Shown piece after piece: positions 1-8,979 of a DNA stretch of 55,806 nt. The notes beneath the pieces are model-generated. The model was not told the origin of the DNA. It did no database searches and was given only the letters and a program-made list of their open reading frames with translations. Positions within the stretch are counted from its first letter, which is position 1; the number at the start of each line of letters is the position of its first letter. The translations under genes and the position numbers were made by a program. This stretch comes from Aureobasidium sp. EXF-3400 (lineage: Eukaryota; Ascomycota; Dothideomycetes; Dothideales; Saccotheciaceae). The stretch is from NCBI GenBank assembly GCA_024195585.1, contig SWBL01000337.1, positions 1 to 55,806 on the forward strand, read 5' to 3'.

Positions 1-889
1 GCCATAAGGTCCACGAAGCTACCATGAGGCTCTTGTAGAAGGTCATGATGTTCAGATGCATCAAATAGATTATAATCTGACTCCACCTTGAATGGCTGTT
101 GTTCTCGCTCGACCGACACTGCAGGTCGCACAACATTGCAGCAGAATGTTGTGTCGGGTCGAGCGAGATGCTTGTCCTGTGGACAGCCGAAGGGGGGAGG
201 TGCATCTGAGAAGCCGGCGACATGGGCTCCATCTTGACCGATGGCGTCATGTAGTCTTCGTTGATGGATGAAGGTGCAAGAGAAGCACGAGGATCGATCG
301 TGTCATATGACGATGAAGGTGAAACGATGCTGCAGAAGGTTAGATTTCATGACGACGAGTAGGCAGAGTCAGACGATGGTATGCACCTTTCTTCGAGCAC
401 CTTGATATTGGCCAGTTCTTCTTGTGTGAGTTCAGGGAGACCGCCGGGGATCATGTCCTTGCACTTGTCAAGGGTGACGTCCTTCTGGGCGAGTTGTTGG
501 TGCAGGGCGTTGATCTGCTGTTTGAGTAGGTGGTTCTCGACCTCGAGACGCTCAGCCTCCTGGCGCTTGCGTTCCCGAGAGTTGTGTGCAGCGGCGCGGT
601 TGCGCTTGATGCGTTCGATACGACGCTGCTCCTTCTCGTCGGCAGTCTTGGCCCGCTTACGGGGCGGTAGGTTGGTCTTTGGTTCGGGGAGCGCCTGGCC
701 CCACGACTTGCGTTTCTTTGCAGGCTTGGCTGCCGATGACTGTGGGACATGTTGGATGGAGTTGGGTGTGGCGAGGGCGGTGGTGGCTGCCGTGGACGGC
801 GTGAGGGTGAAGTCCGGAGTGTTCATGTTGAGTGGATCTGGAGTTGCTGCTGCCAAAAGATTTGGCGGGGATAGGACTCCGTCTGCCAT
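1..889 (-). CDS. hacA: HacA/Hac1 bZIP transcription factor (unfolded protein response), 3' end beyond window
   Basis: Transcription factor that turns on ER chaperone and secretion genes after Ire1 splices its mRNA. ATG at 889-887. Exon 1 is 889-387. A 57-nt GT-AG intron (386-330) has a CTAAC branch site and a CTGCAG acceptor and removes an in-frame TGA at 349-347. Exon 2 runs from 329 off the left edge. The basic region NRAAAHNSRERKR lies near residues 97-109, followed by leucine heptads to about residue 140, which is the fungal Hac1 bZIP type. A second, non-spliceosomal 20-nt intron (141-122) follows. Before Ire1 splicing the frame continues as AMLCDLQCRSSENN; after splicing it becomes AVSVEREQQPFKVESDYNLF, the usual active HacA tail. 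Both frames stay open to the window edge. The leader has a start-stop uORF and a TATA box. Identity rests on the bZIP together with the intron structure, so I am very sure. Confidence 0.95.
104..167 (-). promoter_or_regulatory. Ire1-cleaved twin stem-loop with 20-nt non-spliceosomal intron
   Basis: On the minus strand two hairpins have 7-nt loops that fit the Ire1 rule CNG|CNGN. The first loop is CTGCTGC (144-138) on an 8-bp stem (ACAACATT/AATGTTGT, 152-145 and 137-130). The second loop is CTGCAGT (124-118) on a 4-bp stem (CGAC/GTCG, 128-125 and 117-114). Cleavage after the third loop base at both sites releases 141-122, exactly 20 nt. An outer 10-bp helix (167-158 with 113-104) holds the two cut sites together. 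The 20-nt size is that known for hacA of Aspergillus and Trichoderma. Excision shifts the reading frame. Confidence 0.95.
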
Positions 890-917
890 GATGTATGAAG
901 AGTCGAAAAGCGACTGC

Positions 918-923
918 CTACAT
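918..923 (-). promoter_or_regulatory. Start-stop uORF (ATGTAG) in the hacA leader
   Basis: An ATG (923-921) directly followed by TAG lies 28 nt upstream of the chosen hacA ATG on the minus strand. Filamentous fungal hacA mRNAs are known to carry uORFs that damp translation. A one-codon uORF is inferred to act the same way. It lies between the TATA box and the CDS, so it should be in the transcript. Confidence 0.5.
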
Positions 924-1056
924 GGGGAATGAAAGCTGGCCTTTTGCTTGCGCTGTTGCCTGAAAAATGACCGGTCCCGTTCCGAGTCACACCCTGACGG
1001 TCAATGGCAGGCACGATCTAACAAAGCAAGCCGAGAAGTGGACAGGTGGCATCGCT

Positions 1057-1063
1057 CTTTATA
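1057..1063 (-). promoter_or_regulatory. hacA: TATA box for hacA
   Basis: TATAAAG on the minus strand, in the context CATATAAAGAG, about 170 nt upstream of the hacA ATG. Spacing suits a transcription start near 1025-1035. Confidence 0.5.
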
Positions 1064-1820
1064 TGGCAGCGCTCTCTGACCAGTGACTACGTTTGACTAT
1101 TCCCCAAACGGCTAGCCTTACCCCTGCGTCCCTTGCTCCTTCCGCCTGAGGACCACCTCCCACATTTGGCTTGCGCGAGGCTCAGCCTCTCTCACCTTAC
1201 TCCACTTCCAACCGAAATCATGAATCAATAGTGCCCTAATATACGTCTGACGCTGCCATACTCTCATCTCACGTCTTATGTAAACGCGTCTGGGCCACTG
1301 CCTCGCCTACCAATTCACTCAACTTGTTACCGAATGACCATATTTATCCAACTCTATCTACGCCGACAGAGCCGTGCTTGTGAACCTTGTACAAGTTGTG
1401 ATGTCGATCGGAGTTCGTTGTACTCGTAACTTGCATTCGTATTTCTCCGTCTTTCTAAAGCCTTCGAGGCCCTCTTGTCCCACAACGCTGTACACAGTAC
1501 GAGCACACCCGCCTCCCTCCCCACCAACATTTCTCAGCTCAACGACTCCTTACAATCCTGCTGCCTCTCCTTACATGACTCAACAATGGCCGCGTACTTG
1601 CTAACCGTCTGCCTGCACGATAACCCGTCAGCTGAACCAGCCAGCCACTGACGAGGACAAAGTATCTTTTTGTGTTCGCGAGAGATGTGCACTATTTTAC
1701 CCTGACGATCATACGGTCCACTTTCATCCAGCCCGCGCGATAGAGCCGGATATTCCATTCTAGCCAAAATCGTGGTCACGTAATTAGGGTATCAAGTTAC
1801 GAGTGTCAATGCTTTGCTTA
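1064..1820. other. Intergenic, upstream of hacA
   Basis: Holds the distal hacA promoter. It has pyrimidine-rich stretches but no convincing coding frame. The short open frames here lack fungal protein features. Confidence 0.5.
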
Positions 1821-1886
1821 TATCATTGCGAGCCGCTATCTAGAAGGATAAAAAGGGAGACAAGCGGTATTACATATCGCAAAGAA
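1821..1886 (+). repeat. 66-bp direct repeat, left copy
   Basis: Matches 3011-3076 at 61 of 66 positions in the same orientation. The differences are confined to a short purine-rich block and one G/A change. The core is bounded by TTGCGA near one end and TCGCAA near the other, which are mutual reverse complements. The two copies bracket about 1.1 kb containing a Cys-rich frame. Confidence 0.85.
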
Positions 1887-2101
1887 TTACTGTCTCCTGG
1901 ACATGATACCTTACTATGAATCGTAGGCAAGTGTTCTTGTGTTGCAATCATCGCTGTTCCCCACATACACAAGTTGCGGTCTAGTAGTTGTTCATTGAGT
2001 ACAAGGGTGTTCTCAGGCTGGGGTAATGTGCACATCATAGGATCATACTTCGAATCATTGTTGCATAGATCTAATGTACCAGGTCCGAGAAGTGTTGAAG
2101 G

Positions 2102-2593
2102 TTATGCGCGGGTTCTGTCTGAGGGGATCGACAACAAGGTTGCTACAAGCTGAGAGTCGATAGAGGACAGTGTCCCGATGAGTGCAGGTATGTTCGGATT
2201 GAAGCTTTCCGTGAGCTGCTGGTTCACCAAGACAGTGGAAGTACAACTCCACGTTGTTGACGAAACCCACTGACATGAACCGTCCTTGAAGTAACTGTCT
2301 TCGTGATAGCCCTGAGGGCCGTGAGTCTCAGTGTATTGGATCAGTATCTCTCCACGTCTGTAGGCTTCGGACTTGTCGAGGTTCGGAGTCCACATACATT
2401 CAGGCTCTGGACATTGCGTGCTGGATAGCTGTCCACTGAAGCGATTGGGTTTGGCGTAGTGGTCTAAGCGATGACCTGGGTCATTGAAGTCGAGCTCACA
2501 GCCCATCTCGCAGCGGTAATGGCCTTGCGCATACCTTTCGTTGTCACAATGCGCCCAAAGCATGCTCAGCGTGCTGGAAGCAGACAGTTTCAT
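2102..2593 (-). CDS. Hypothetical small Cys-rich, possibly secreted protein (perhaps a damaged gene)
   Basis: A 163-residue frame from ATG 2593-2591. The N-terminus MKLSASSTLSMLWA is a weak signal-peptide candidate. The rest has about eight cysteines, including RCEMGC, QCPEPEC, GSCQW and WSCTST, which suggests disulfides in a secreted protein. No family recognised. The same frame stays open upstream to a TGA at 2650-2648 and includes a hydrophobic stretch (VVLLSFATFVC). Beyond that stop it continues to an ATG at 2704-2702. The gene may therefore have a longer N-terminus broken by a nonsense mutation or an undetected intron. It lies between two 66-bp direct repeats, so it could belong to a duplicated or inserted segment. 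It may also be non-coding. Confidence 0.35.
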   Translation of the reverse strand: MKLSASSTLSMLWAHCDNERYAQGHYRCEMGCELDFNDPGHRLDHYAKPNRFSGQLSSTQCPEPECMWTPNLDKSEAYRRGEILIQYTETHGPQGYHEDSYFKDGSCQWVSSTTWSCTSTVLVNQQLTESFNPNIPALIGTLSSIDSQLVATLLSIPSDRTRA

Positions 2594-3010
2594 CGAGCAC
2601 GTTTTCAATGGACAGACGAATGTTGCAAATGACAGCAGTACTACGTCTCAAGCAAAGAACGATGGTTTGAAAGATCGTCTAACACGCCACTGTCGCAACT
2701 TCATTAGATATCTACGACGAACCGGTCAGGCTCGTGGAAGAATCTCATTCGTGGTGATTCGAGCATCTGAGGTCAAGTCAGCACTCATCCCGTGCTTTGG
2801 CAGTGATATCGGCCTCGAACCGCGTAGGTCTATAAAAATGCACAATACTTTCGAAGAAACAGGATAGCATCCAATGAGATAACACATATCCTGGGCTCTC
2901 TTTGCATACATCTCGGATCTGGAGATTACTGTGCCTTTTGATAGCGACGACGTCGCTATATGCTTTCGAAGGAATAGAGTAGGAGTTACAAACTTTAGCA
3001 CACGGGGAGG
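2594..3010. other. Intergenic part of the repeat-flanked segment
   Basis: Contains the possible upstream extension of the Cys-rich frame (ATG 2704, stop 2648). Otherwise I see no gene. Confidence 0.4.
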
Positions 3011-3076
3011 TATCATTGCGAGCCGCTATCTGGAGGGAAGAAAAGGGAGACAAGCAGTATTACATATCGCAAAGAA
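3011..3076 (+). repeat. 66-bp direct repeat, right copy
   Basis: Right partner of the repeat at 1821-1886. The copies are 1,190 bp apart start to start. Sequences immediately outside the two copies do not match, so the repeat ends are sharp. Confidence 0.85.
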
Positions 3077-3185
3077 ATCAGTGCTGCTGATAAGTTGTTA
3101 GACCATAGATCTTGCATTCTCAATTTGATCATCTCTTTTGACAAGCATCAGAGTAAATTTGTGATTACGCTTGTGGCCTGTATGT

Positions 3186-5155
3186 TTATCTAAGACAAAC
3201 GAGAGTACGGTCGTCAGGCTTGACTCTGGCCACACTCAATACCAATTGGATAAAGGCTCTGTTACCGTCCTTGGTCCTGGGCACCTGCTCTCTGAACCTT
3301 GCGATCAGGTCTGGAATGCTTATGCCAGCAGGAGGAACAGCGGCCCTGATCTCATCGGCGGTCGGCATGGGTACGGGACTGCCGGCGCGTGAGCCGATGG
3401 GGGTTGCGTTGCCGGGCGATCCGGGAGTAGATCGAGGGTTCAGTGTCATGGGACGAGAGCGTCTTTCAGTCTCGGTATCACTGCCTGAGCCGGCGGCGAG
3501 ACGTCCCATGGGCGATGTAGCTCCCGACATGTTGTGGCGGTGCTGTTTCTTCATGCGCTTGTGGTTGATCGATTCACTACCACTGGTCTCTGACAAGTTA
3601 GGTGAGCCGGGACGCTTGAGGCTCGACATGGAGGGTTTTGGCTGGAGGCCGCCGTGCTTCTCAGCACGACCCGATGGAGTGTTGGCATTGGTTGACATTT
3701 GTGAGGCCTGTTTGTCGCCGTTCGCCTTGAGTTCTTCCTCCTTCTTGCGTTCATCCTCTTCGCGTTGACGTTCAATGTCCGAGTCGTCCGAGTCTTCCTA
3801 GAATGGGGTTTAGATCTGATTCGATGAGTAGCAACAAAAGTCAAACATACCTCCTCCGAGTATGGATTGTCACTCTCGTCATCATCATACTCGTAGTTTT
3901 TCTCAATCTTGATCAGCTTCTTGCGCAATTTCTTTGCTTTCTTCTTCTCTTCACGCTCCTTTTTCTTCTCGTTTTGCTCTTCTTCGTACCAATCCTTTTC
4001 ATCTTTGACACCTGTGCCGGCAAAGATGTTGGCTTCGTGTCGCTCCTTTTTGATCTTTGATGCGGCTTCTTTGGCCTCTTCTTCGTCATCTCCAAATAGT
4101 TTGCCCTCGTCGTCGTCTTGGAATTCATCCTCGGCTTCAAAGTCCAGCTCGTCAACGTCATCAGCAACATCCACGTTTTCGTTATCGTCGTCGTCTTCAT
4201 CCTTGACGCGGTTCTCGCCTCGGGTACCCACTCTACCTCTGGTCAGACGCTCTTGTCTTGCGAGCTCGGCACGCTTCTTCTCGCGACCATGCTCATTGTC
4301 CATGAACCATCTAGGGTTCTTCTCTCGTTTCTCCATGAAAGCCTCGGCCTCGACCAGGGAAAGTAGCGGAACACGGCCTGTTGGGTTGAAGCGGTACCAT
4401 TTCTCGATGGGAACCATTCTGAAGCTGCCATTGTCGAAGACAAACATTACGTTTGATTCGGACAGCGGCTCTTCGTATGTACCGATCCAGATGTTCTTGT
4501 TTTCAAAGTCTTCAAGATGCCAGGGGCGGCCTTCTTCGTAGCGCAATCTGGCACGCTTCTGGGCTTCCGGTGTGTCTGTAGGGTAGTAGACGTCCTCGGT
4601 CTTCTTTTTGAATGGCTGGCGCTTCTTTGCGGCTGCCGCTTTGTCGCTCGGAGCAATCTGAGCCTGAGTGGCTTCTCTTTCTGCGGCCTTCTCTGCCTTG
4701 CGTATGGCCTCCTTCTCGCGCTCCTTGTCGTCTTCGGGATTGGCATCAACGGGTATGTTGGGGGTGTCCTGAGGAAAACGACGATGGAGCTTGACAGGGC
4801 GCTCGAATTGATCCTTGTCGTATGGGTTGACGACGTTGTTGGAAATGAACTTGATGGCATGGAAGCGGAGACCTTCGAGAAGAGCCTTCTTGGTGGCCTT
4901 GAGCGGAATCTCATTGTAGGTAGAAGGGTCGTCTTCGGGTTCGGGTTGCGCCTGAACGGCAGAGGCGGCCAAAGGCTTGGTGGCACCGGTAAGCTTTTGC
5001 GGCGGAGGAGCAGGAGGACGCTTTGCTTGGTTTCGAGAGGGCTTGGGCGCAAAGGGACCAGTAGGCTTTCTGCGACGGATGGCACCTTGACCGTTGTTGG
5101 GAGTAGTCGAAGGCTGGCGCGAGGCCGGGCTCACGCCTGACGGAGGAGCACTCAT
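3186..5155 (-). CDS. TFG1: TFIIF large subunit (RAP74/Tfg1)
   Basis: Largest subunit of general transcription factor IIF, which binds RNA polymerase II in the nucleus and helps initiation and elongation. Exon 1 is 5155-3851; a 53-nt intron (3850-3798, GTATGT...TCTAG) joins it in phase 0 to exon 2, 3797-3186. Product 638 aa. Order: Pro/Lys-rich N-terminus; the RAP74 dimerisation region at about residues 60-270, with ENKNIWIGTYEEPLSESNV and FRMVPIEKWYRFNP; a long acidic stretch; a Lys/Glu block (about 395-425); a Ser-rich linker; and the C-terminal winged helix from PTADEIRAAVPPAG to DDRTLVCLR. The order and length fit fungal Tfg1, which is longer than human RAP74. It is divergent from the Cid1-like gene across 494 bp. 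The intron is placed by frame continuity (NPYSEE|EDSDDSD). Confidence 0.95.
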
Positions 5156-5649
5156 CGTGTCGTCCGAGTAGGCGGAGTCTTTGTTCGGCTTGCAAGGGCA
5201 GTTCTACGTCTGCATCGAATGGTGATGTGATCGTGGTGCTGATGCGTAACCGGCAGAACGCAGAGTGAGTCGACCGTGAGTGCGACAGCGACCGAGGCGG
5301 ATGAAGATGGCGTGAGGAATGTGGATTGAAGAGTGTGGTATGCAGCGACGAGGATGTCGAGTGTCTATTCTGTCGATGCGGCCATGTCATCGTCCAAGCG
5401 CCGCTCTTCTCAAAACGTCTTGGCATCAAATGTTCCCCACATCTTCATCTCGCCGTCACTTTCAGCCGAACTCTCACGAGTTGGCGACTGCTACAATTAA
5501 TATCAACCATCAGACATCAGTCGCTCGCTCTGTCTGACATCTAAAATCGACGGTCCCATCTCAGTTGTACTCGACGTGCTTCTAAGGAACAATTCTGATG
5601 CTTTCCTGATAACTTCACTATTCCATCACCCCTCTCACGCCTGTCTAAG
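5156..5649. other. Bidirectional promoter region, TFG1 / Cid1-like
   Basis: Non-coding, between two divergent ATGs. Pyrimidine-rich on the plus strand before 5650. No clear TATA box in either direction. Confidence 0.6.
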
Positions 5650-7962
5650 ATGGACCAAGGCAATGGTTATGCTTCGCAAAAGCTCGAGGATCAGCTGCGA
5701 AACATGATCATGAATCACAATCCTCCTCAGCAGCAGCACAACGATCCTCGTGTTCTGACCCAGTCTTCTCAAATCTCTCATGGTTATCCTCCACGACTTC
5801 CTCCTGGATTTGGTGTGCCGCCACGCATGACAGGTGCTCAGCCGCACTACTCCAACAACATACCAACCGACCGCCAGCAAGACTTTTCTCACTTCCTCCA
5901 ACAGCATCATGTGACCGCTCCAGCTCCTCAGCCACCACGCCAGGCGCCTGCCCAGACAAATAACAACAACTTCCGTGGCCGTGGTCCTCATCGCAACTAT
6001 AACTCTCGACCCATGGATCCAAACGCATATGACAGACCTCCGCCTCAAGGTCCCCGCTCTCATCAACCTTACTCTCAGCATCAGGGACATCATGCTTATC
6101 AGAACCAACATCAACAGCAACAGCGTCAACTGTATCAACCTCAATCTCGACCTCAGCCGGGTGGTACGACTTACTATGAACGCCAGGCCTCCTTCTTAGA
6201 TTCGCTGGCTACTCAGGAAATCTCGAAAACGCAGATGTCTGACTCTGAGATCGCAATGAAGGATGCCTTCCGTATCAAGCTGCAACAAATCTTCGAGAAT
6301 CTCAAATCTCCGGATCCAGAAAACCCTCTACCTTCTGTCGAGCTGGCTAGTTTTGGCAGTCTTAGTTCTGGCTTTGCCACTGCTGGCTCGGATATGGATT
6401 TGGCTATCGTCACTTCCTCTGAGCATGACTTGAGCCAGCATTTCTCTCCCCACGAGAACGGTCTCGCTCGAGTCCTCGAAAAGGAGCTACTAGACAACGG
6501 CATCGGCGCTCGCTTACTCACTCGTACACGTGTGCCTATCATCAAGATTTGTGAACAGCCAACCCCGGAACTCTTGGACGCTCTTCGGGAATCTCGCGAG
6601 AAGTGGGACAATCTGCCTGAAGACGAGAAGTATTCCACTTCCAAGCCAGCTGCCGATGAAACGAACTCCAAGAAAGACACTCCGGAGTCTGAGTCTAAGA
6701 CTGATGGTGCTCAGCCGTCCGAACAGAATGGTGTGGTCTCCCAAGAACAAGTACCAGCAGATAGTGTCTCGTCACTTGTCGAGTCGACTCAAGCTCTACA
6801 CATCGACCTGCAAACATCCTCGAGCCAACCTCAGGTCACTTCAAAGTCAGAAAATACACAACAGCCTCACCAAGAACAGTCTCAGGACAAACAGGCAAAT
6901 CGTCAACGAAACGACAGAAGTTGGCGACGCGAAAAGGCCGCTGGTCCTCTAGACTTTCCCAATGATGGTGTTGGCATCCAGTGTGATATCAACTTCTTCA
7001 ATCCTCTGGGTATTCACAACACTCAGATGTTGCGATGCTACTCAAAGTGTGATCCTAGAGTCCGACCCATGGTGCTGTTCATCAAGTCATGGGCTAAGCG
7101 CAGGAAGATCAACTCTTCTTACTCAGGCACCCTCTCATCGTATGGTTACGTGCTAATGGTTTTGCATTACCTTGTAAATGTCGCCCGTCCTCCTGTTTTG
7201 CCCAATCTACAACACGAGGCCGAGGCTGATGGTGTTCCTCCCACTATTATTGATGGTCACGAAGTTTGCTTTTTCGATAGGGAAGACATAATCGAAACTC
7301 GTGCCAGCCAAGGTGTCGTCACCCAGAACAAAGAGTCGTTGGGCAACTTGCTCGTTGGCTTCTTCAAATACTACGCCGTCAATTCTGGTGGTTTCTTCTG
7401 GACACGCGATGTGCTCAGCTTGAGAACTCAGGGCGGCCTCTTGTCCAAAGACCAAAAGGGCTGGACGGGTGCAAAGACTGAACACAACGACAACAAGGAG
7501 GTGCGCCATCGCTATCTCTTTGCCATCGAAGATCCTTTCGAGACCACGCACAACGTCGCACGTACTGTTACGCACAATGGCATTGTTGCTATCAGAGATG
7601 AGTTCCGTCGTGCATGGCGCATCATTCTTGCCGTCGGTCGAAGAGACGAGCCTGAAGGTGGCCTATTCGACGAACTGACTGAGGCCGAAGAGCAAGGACC
7701 TGCTTCCACAGCTCCACCACCAACTGTCAACAAGGTTCAGGCATATGGTCAGCAGTTCCCAACTCTCGCAGGCGCCCCGGCCAACCCTGCTGCTGGACAG
7801 AAGCTTCACTCGCCTGTACGTACTCCGGTGCAGCCTGTCCAGGCAGTTCAAGCCCCAGTCCAGGCACTTGCACAAGAGCCTGCGCAGTCAAAGCCAGAGA
7901 CTGCTCCTCCTGCAACTCGCGGTAAGGGACGTCGTCAAAAGTTTGTACCACTCAATCTTTAA
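5650..7962 (+). CDS. Cid1-type non-canonical poly(A)/poly(U) polymerase
   Basis: Single-exon 770-aa protein that should add nucleotides to RNA 3' ends in RNA turnover or quality control. ATG at 5650 follows a stop-free C/T-rich leader. Residues 1-190 are Gln/Pro/His-rich low complexity. The nucleotidyltransferase signature starts at F235: GSLSSGFATAGSDMD, giving catalytic D248 and D250; the third Asp is D446 in QCDINF. Residues about 490-530 (RPMVLFIKSWAKRRKIN) and the PAP-associated motif near residue 572 (LGNLLVGFFKYYA) complete the fold. The C-terminus is Pro/Gln/Ala-rich and ends in a basic tail (RGKGRRQKF). The catalytic domain is split by about 110 residues of Ser/Glu/Gln-rich sequence (about 325-435), much longer than in Cid1. 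Adenylyl versus uridylyl preference cannot be read from sequence alone. Confidence 0.92.
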   Translation: MDQGNGYASQKLEDQLRNMIMNHNPPQQQHNDPRVLTQSSQISHGYPPRLPPGFGVPPRMTGAQPHYSNNIPTDRQQDFSHFLQQHHVTAPAPQPPRQAPAQTNNNNFRGRGPHRNYNSRPMDPNAYDRPPPQGPRSHQPYSQHQGHHAYQNQHQQQQRQLYQPQSRPQPGGTTYYERQASFLDSLATQEISKTQMSDSEIAMKDAFRIKLQQIFENLKSPDPENPLPSVELASFGSLSSGFATAGSDMDLAIVTSSEHDLSQHFSPHENGLARVLEKELLDNGIGARLLTRTRVPIIKICEQPTPELLDALRESREKWDNLPEDEKYSTSKPAADETNSKKDTPESESKTDGAQPSEQNGVVSQEQVPADSVSSLVESTQALHIDLQTSSSQPQVTSKSENTQQPHQEQSQDKQANRQRNDRSWRREKAAGPLDFPNDGVGIQCDINFFNPLGIHNTQMLRCYSKCDPRVRPMVLFIKSWAKRRKINSSYSGTLSSYGYVLMVLHYLVNVARPPVLPNLQHEAEADGVPPTIIDGHEVCFFDREDIIETRASQGVVTQNKESLGNLLVGFFKYYAVNSGGFFWTRDVLSLRTQGGLLSKDQKGWTGAKTEHNDNKEVRHRYLFAIEDPFETTHNVARTVTHNGIVAIRDEFRRAWRIILAVGRRDEPEGGLFDELTEAEEQGPASTAPPPTVNKVQAYGQQFPTLAGAPANPAAGQKLHSPVRTPVQPVQAVQAPVQALAQEPAQSKPETAPPATRGKGRRQKFVPLNL

Positions 7963-8979
7963 AACCGTTGTTCAGGGTTTATCTTATTAGCATTTCTGGG
8001 CTGGAATGGAGTAATGGCTCGCATCTGAGAGTTTGCTGGAGATGATGATATATGCTTGAGATGGGGTCTGGGTCTGTGGTAAAGGAACACCTGGAGCCAA
8101 TGGAAAAGTTGTGGATGATCTGGCATGAACGAGAGTCGGGCTTTCATATCTCATTGAGCATGGGGCCAGTATGAGCAAAGTTAGACGGAGAAGAAAATTG
8201 CATGGGCTTCACAGCTGTAACACCAATTTCGACACGAGACGCGAGCTGTCGCAGAAGAGGCGCATGAGTCATGACAGGCAATGGTATGACATGTAACAAC
8301 GAGATGGTAGATAAAGCCATACGGGCGACAGCGTATACTATAATATCAGCGTTCGTGATACGATATGCAAAGAGCAGATGGAATCGATTGTGAATGGAGG
8401 ACGAAAATAGCACTCTTACGCGTTCTCCGAAAAGCCGAGGAAGGTTCGCGCGCGCGGAAGTCGCAAACGCAATGGAGAAGGCGCATGCGACTTGGCAGGA
8501 ACGATCGAATGGTACTCTTTGTCTTTGAGATCAGAAGGAGAAGACGAATGGCAATGAAGCAATAGCGTAGCTAAATTCAGAATGCGATGAGTTCTTTGTA
8601 GCAGTTTCACATTCAGACAAATATGCGGCGGGTCATGTTGGACTCGTGGTTTGAGGTGGATATGTCACGCCTCGTCTCGTTCTTGTTCGATCAAGGGATC
8701 GGGGAAAGTGACAACTGCTCCAAGTGGCAGTTCCAACGGTTCAAAGGGACAGGTTGACCAACGCTATTGCGAGCTTCAACCCCTTTGACTTTTTACCCTC
8801 CAACAGCCTCCCATCTGCTCTAAACATCCCCCTTTGAAGAGTACGACCAGAGTGGGCACAAAGCTGCCTCGACCCCGATCCGACGCGACCGCCTGCACTT
8901 GGTTCTTTGTCGCAACCCGCTTTCTCCATCATCCCACCCAACAAGTCGTCGAGTCAAGCACACACACAACAGACCAGCC
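7963..8979. other. Intergenic, Cid1-like 3' flank and NIPA promoter
   Basis: Just over 1 kb without a convincing gene. The last 200 bp form the leader of the transporter gene. Nothing else recognisable. Confidence 0.5.

Noticed and set aside
1821..3076. Direct repeats as LTRs of a retrotransposon
   Set aside because: Only 66 bp, no TG...CA ends, no reverse transcriptase or gag between them, and the spacing of 1.2 kb is too small.
3909..5140. Plus-strand frames antisense to TFG1
   Set aside because: Shadows of acidic and Lys-rich codons in a clearly recognised gene.
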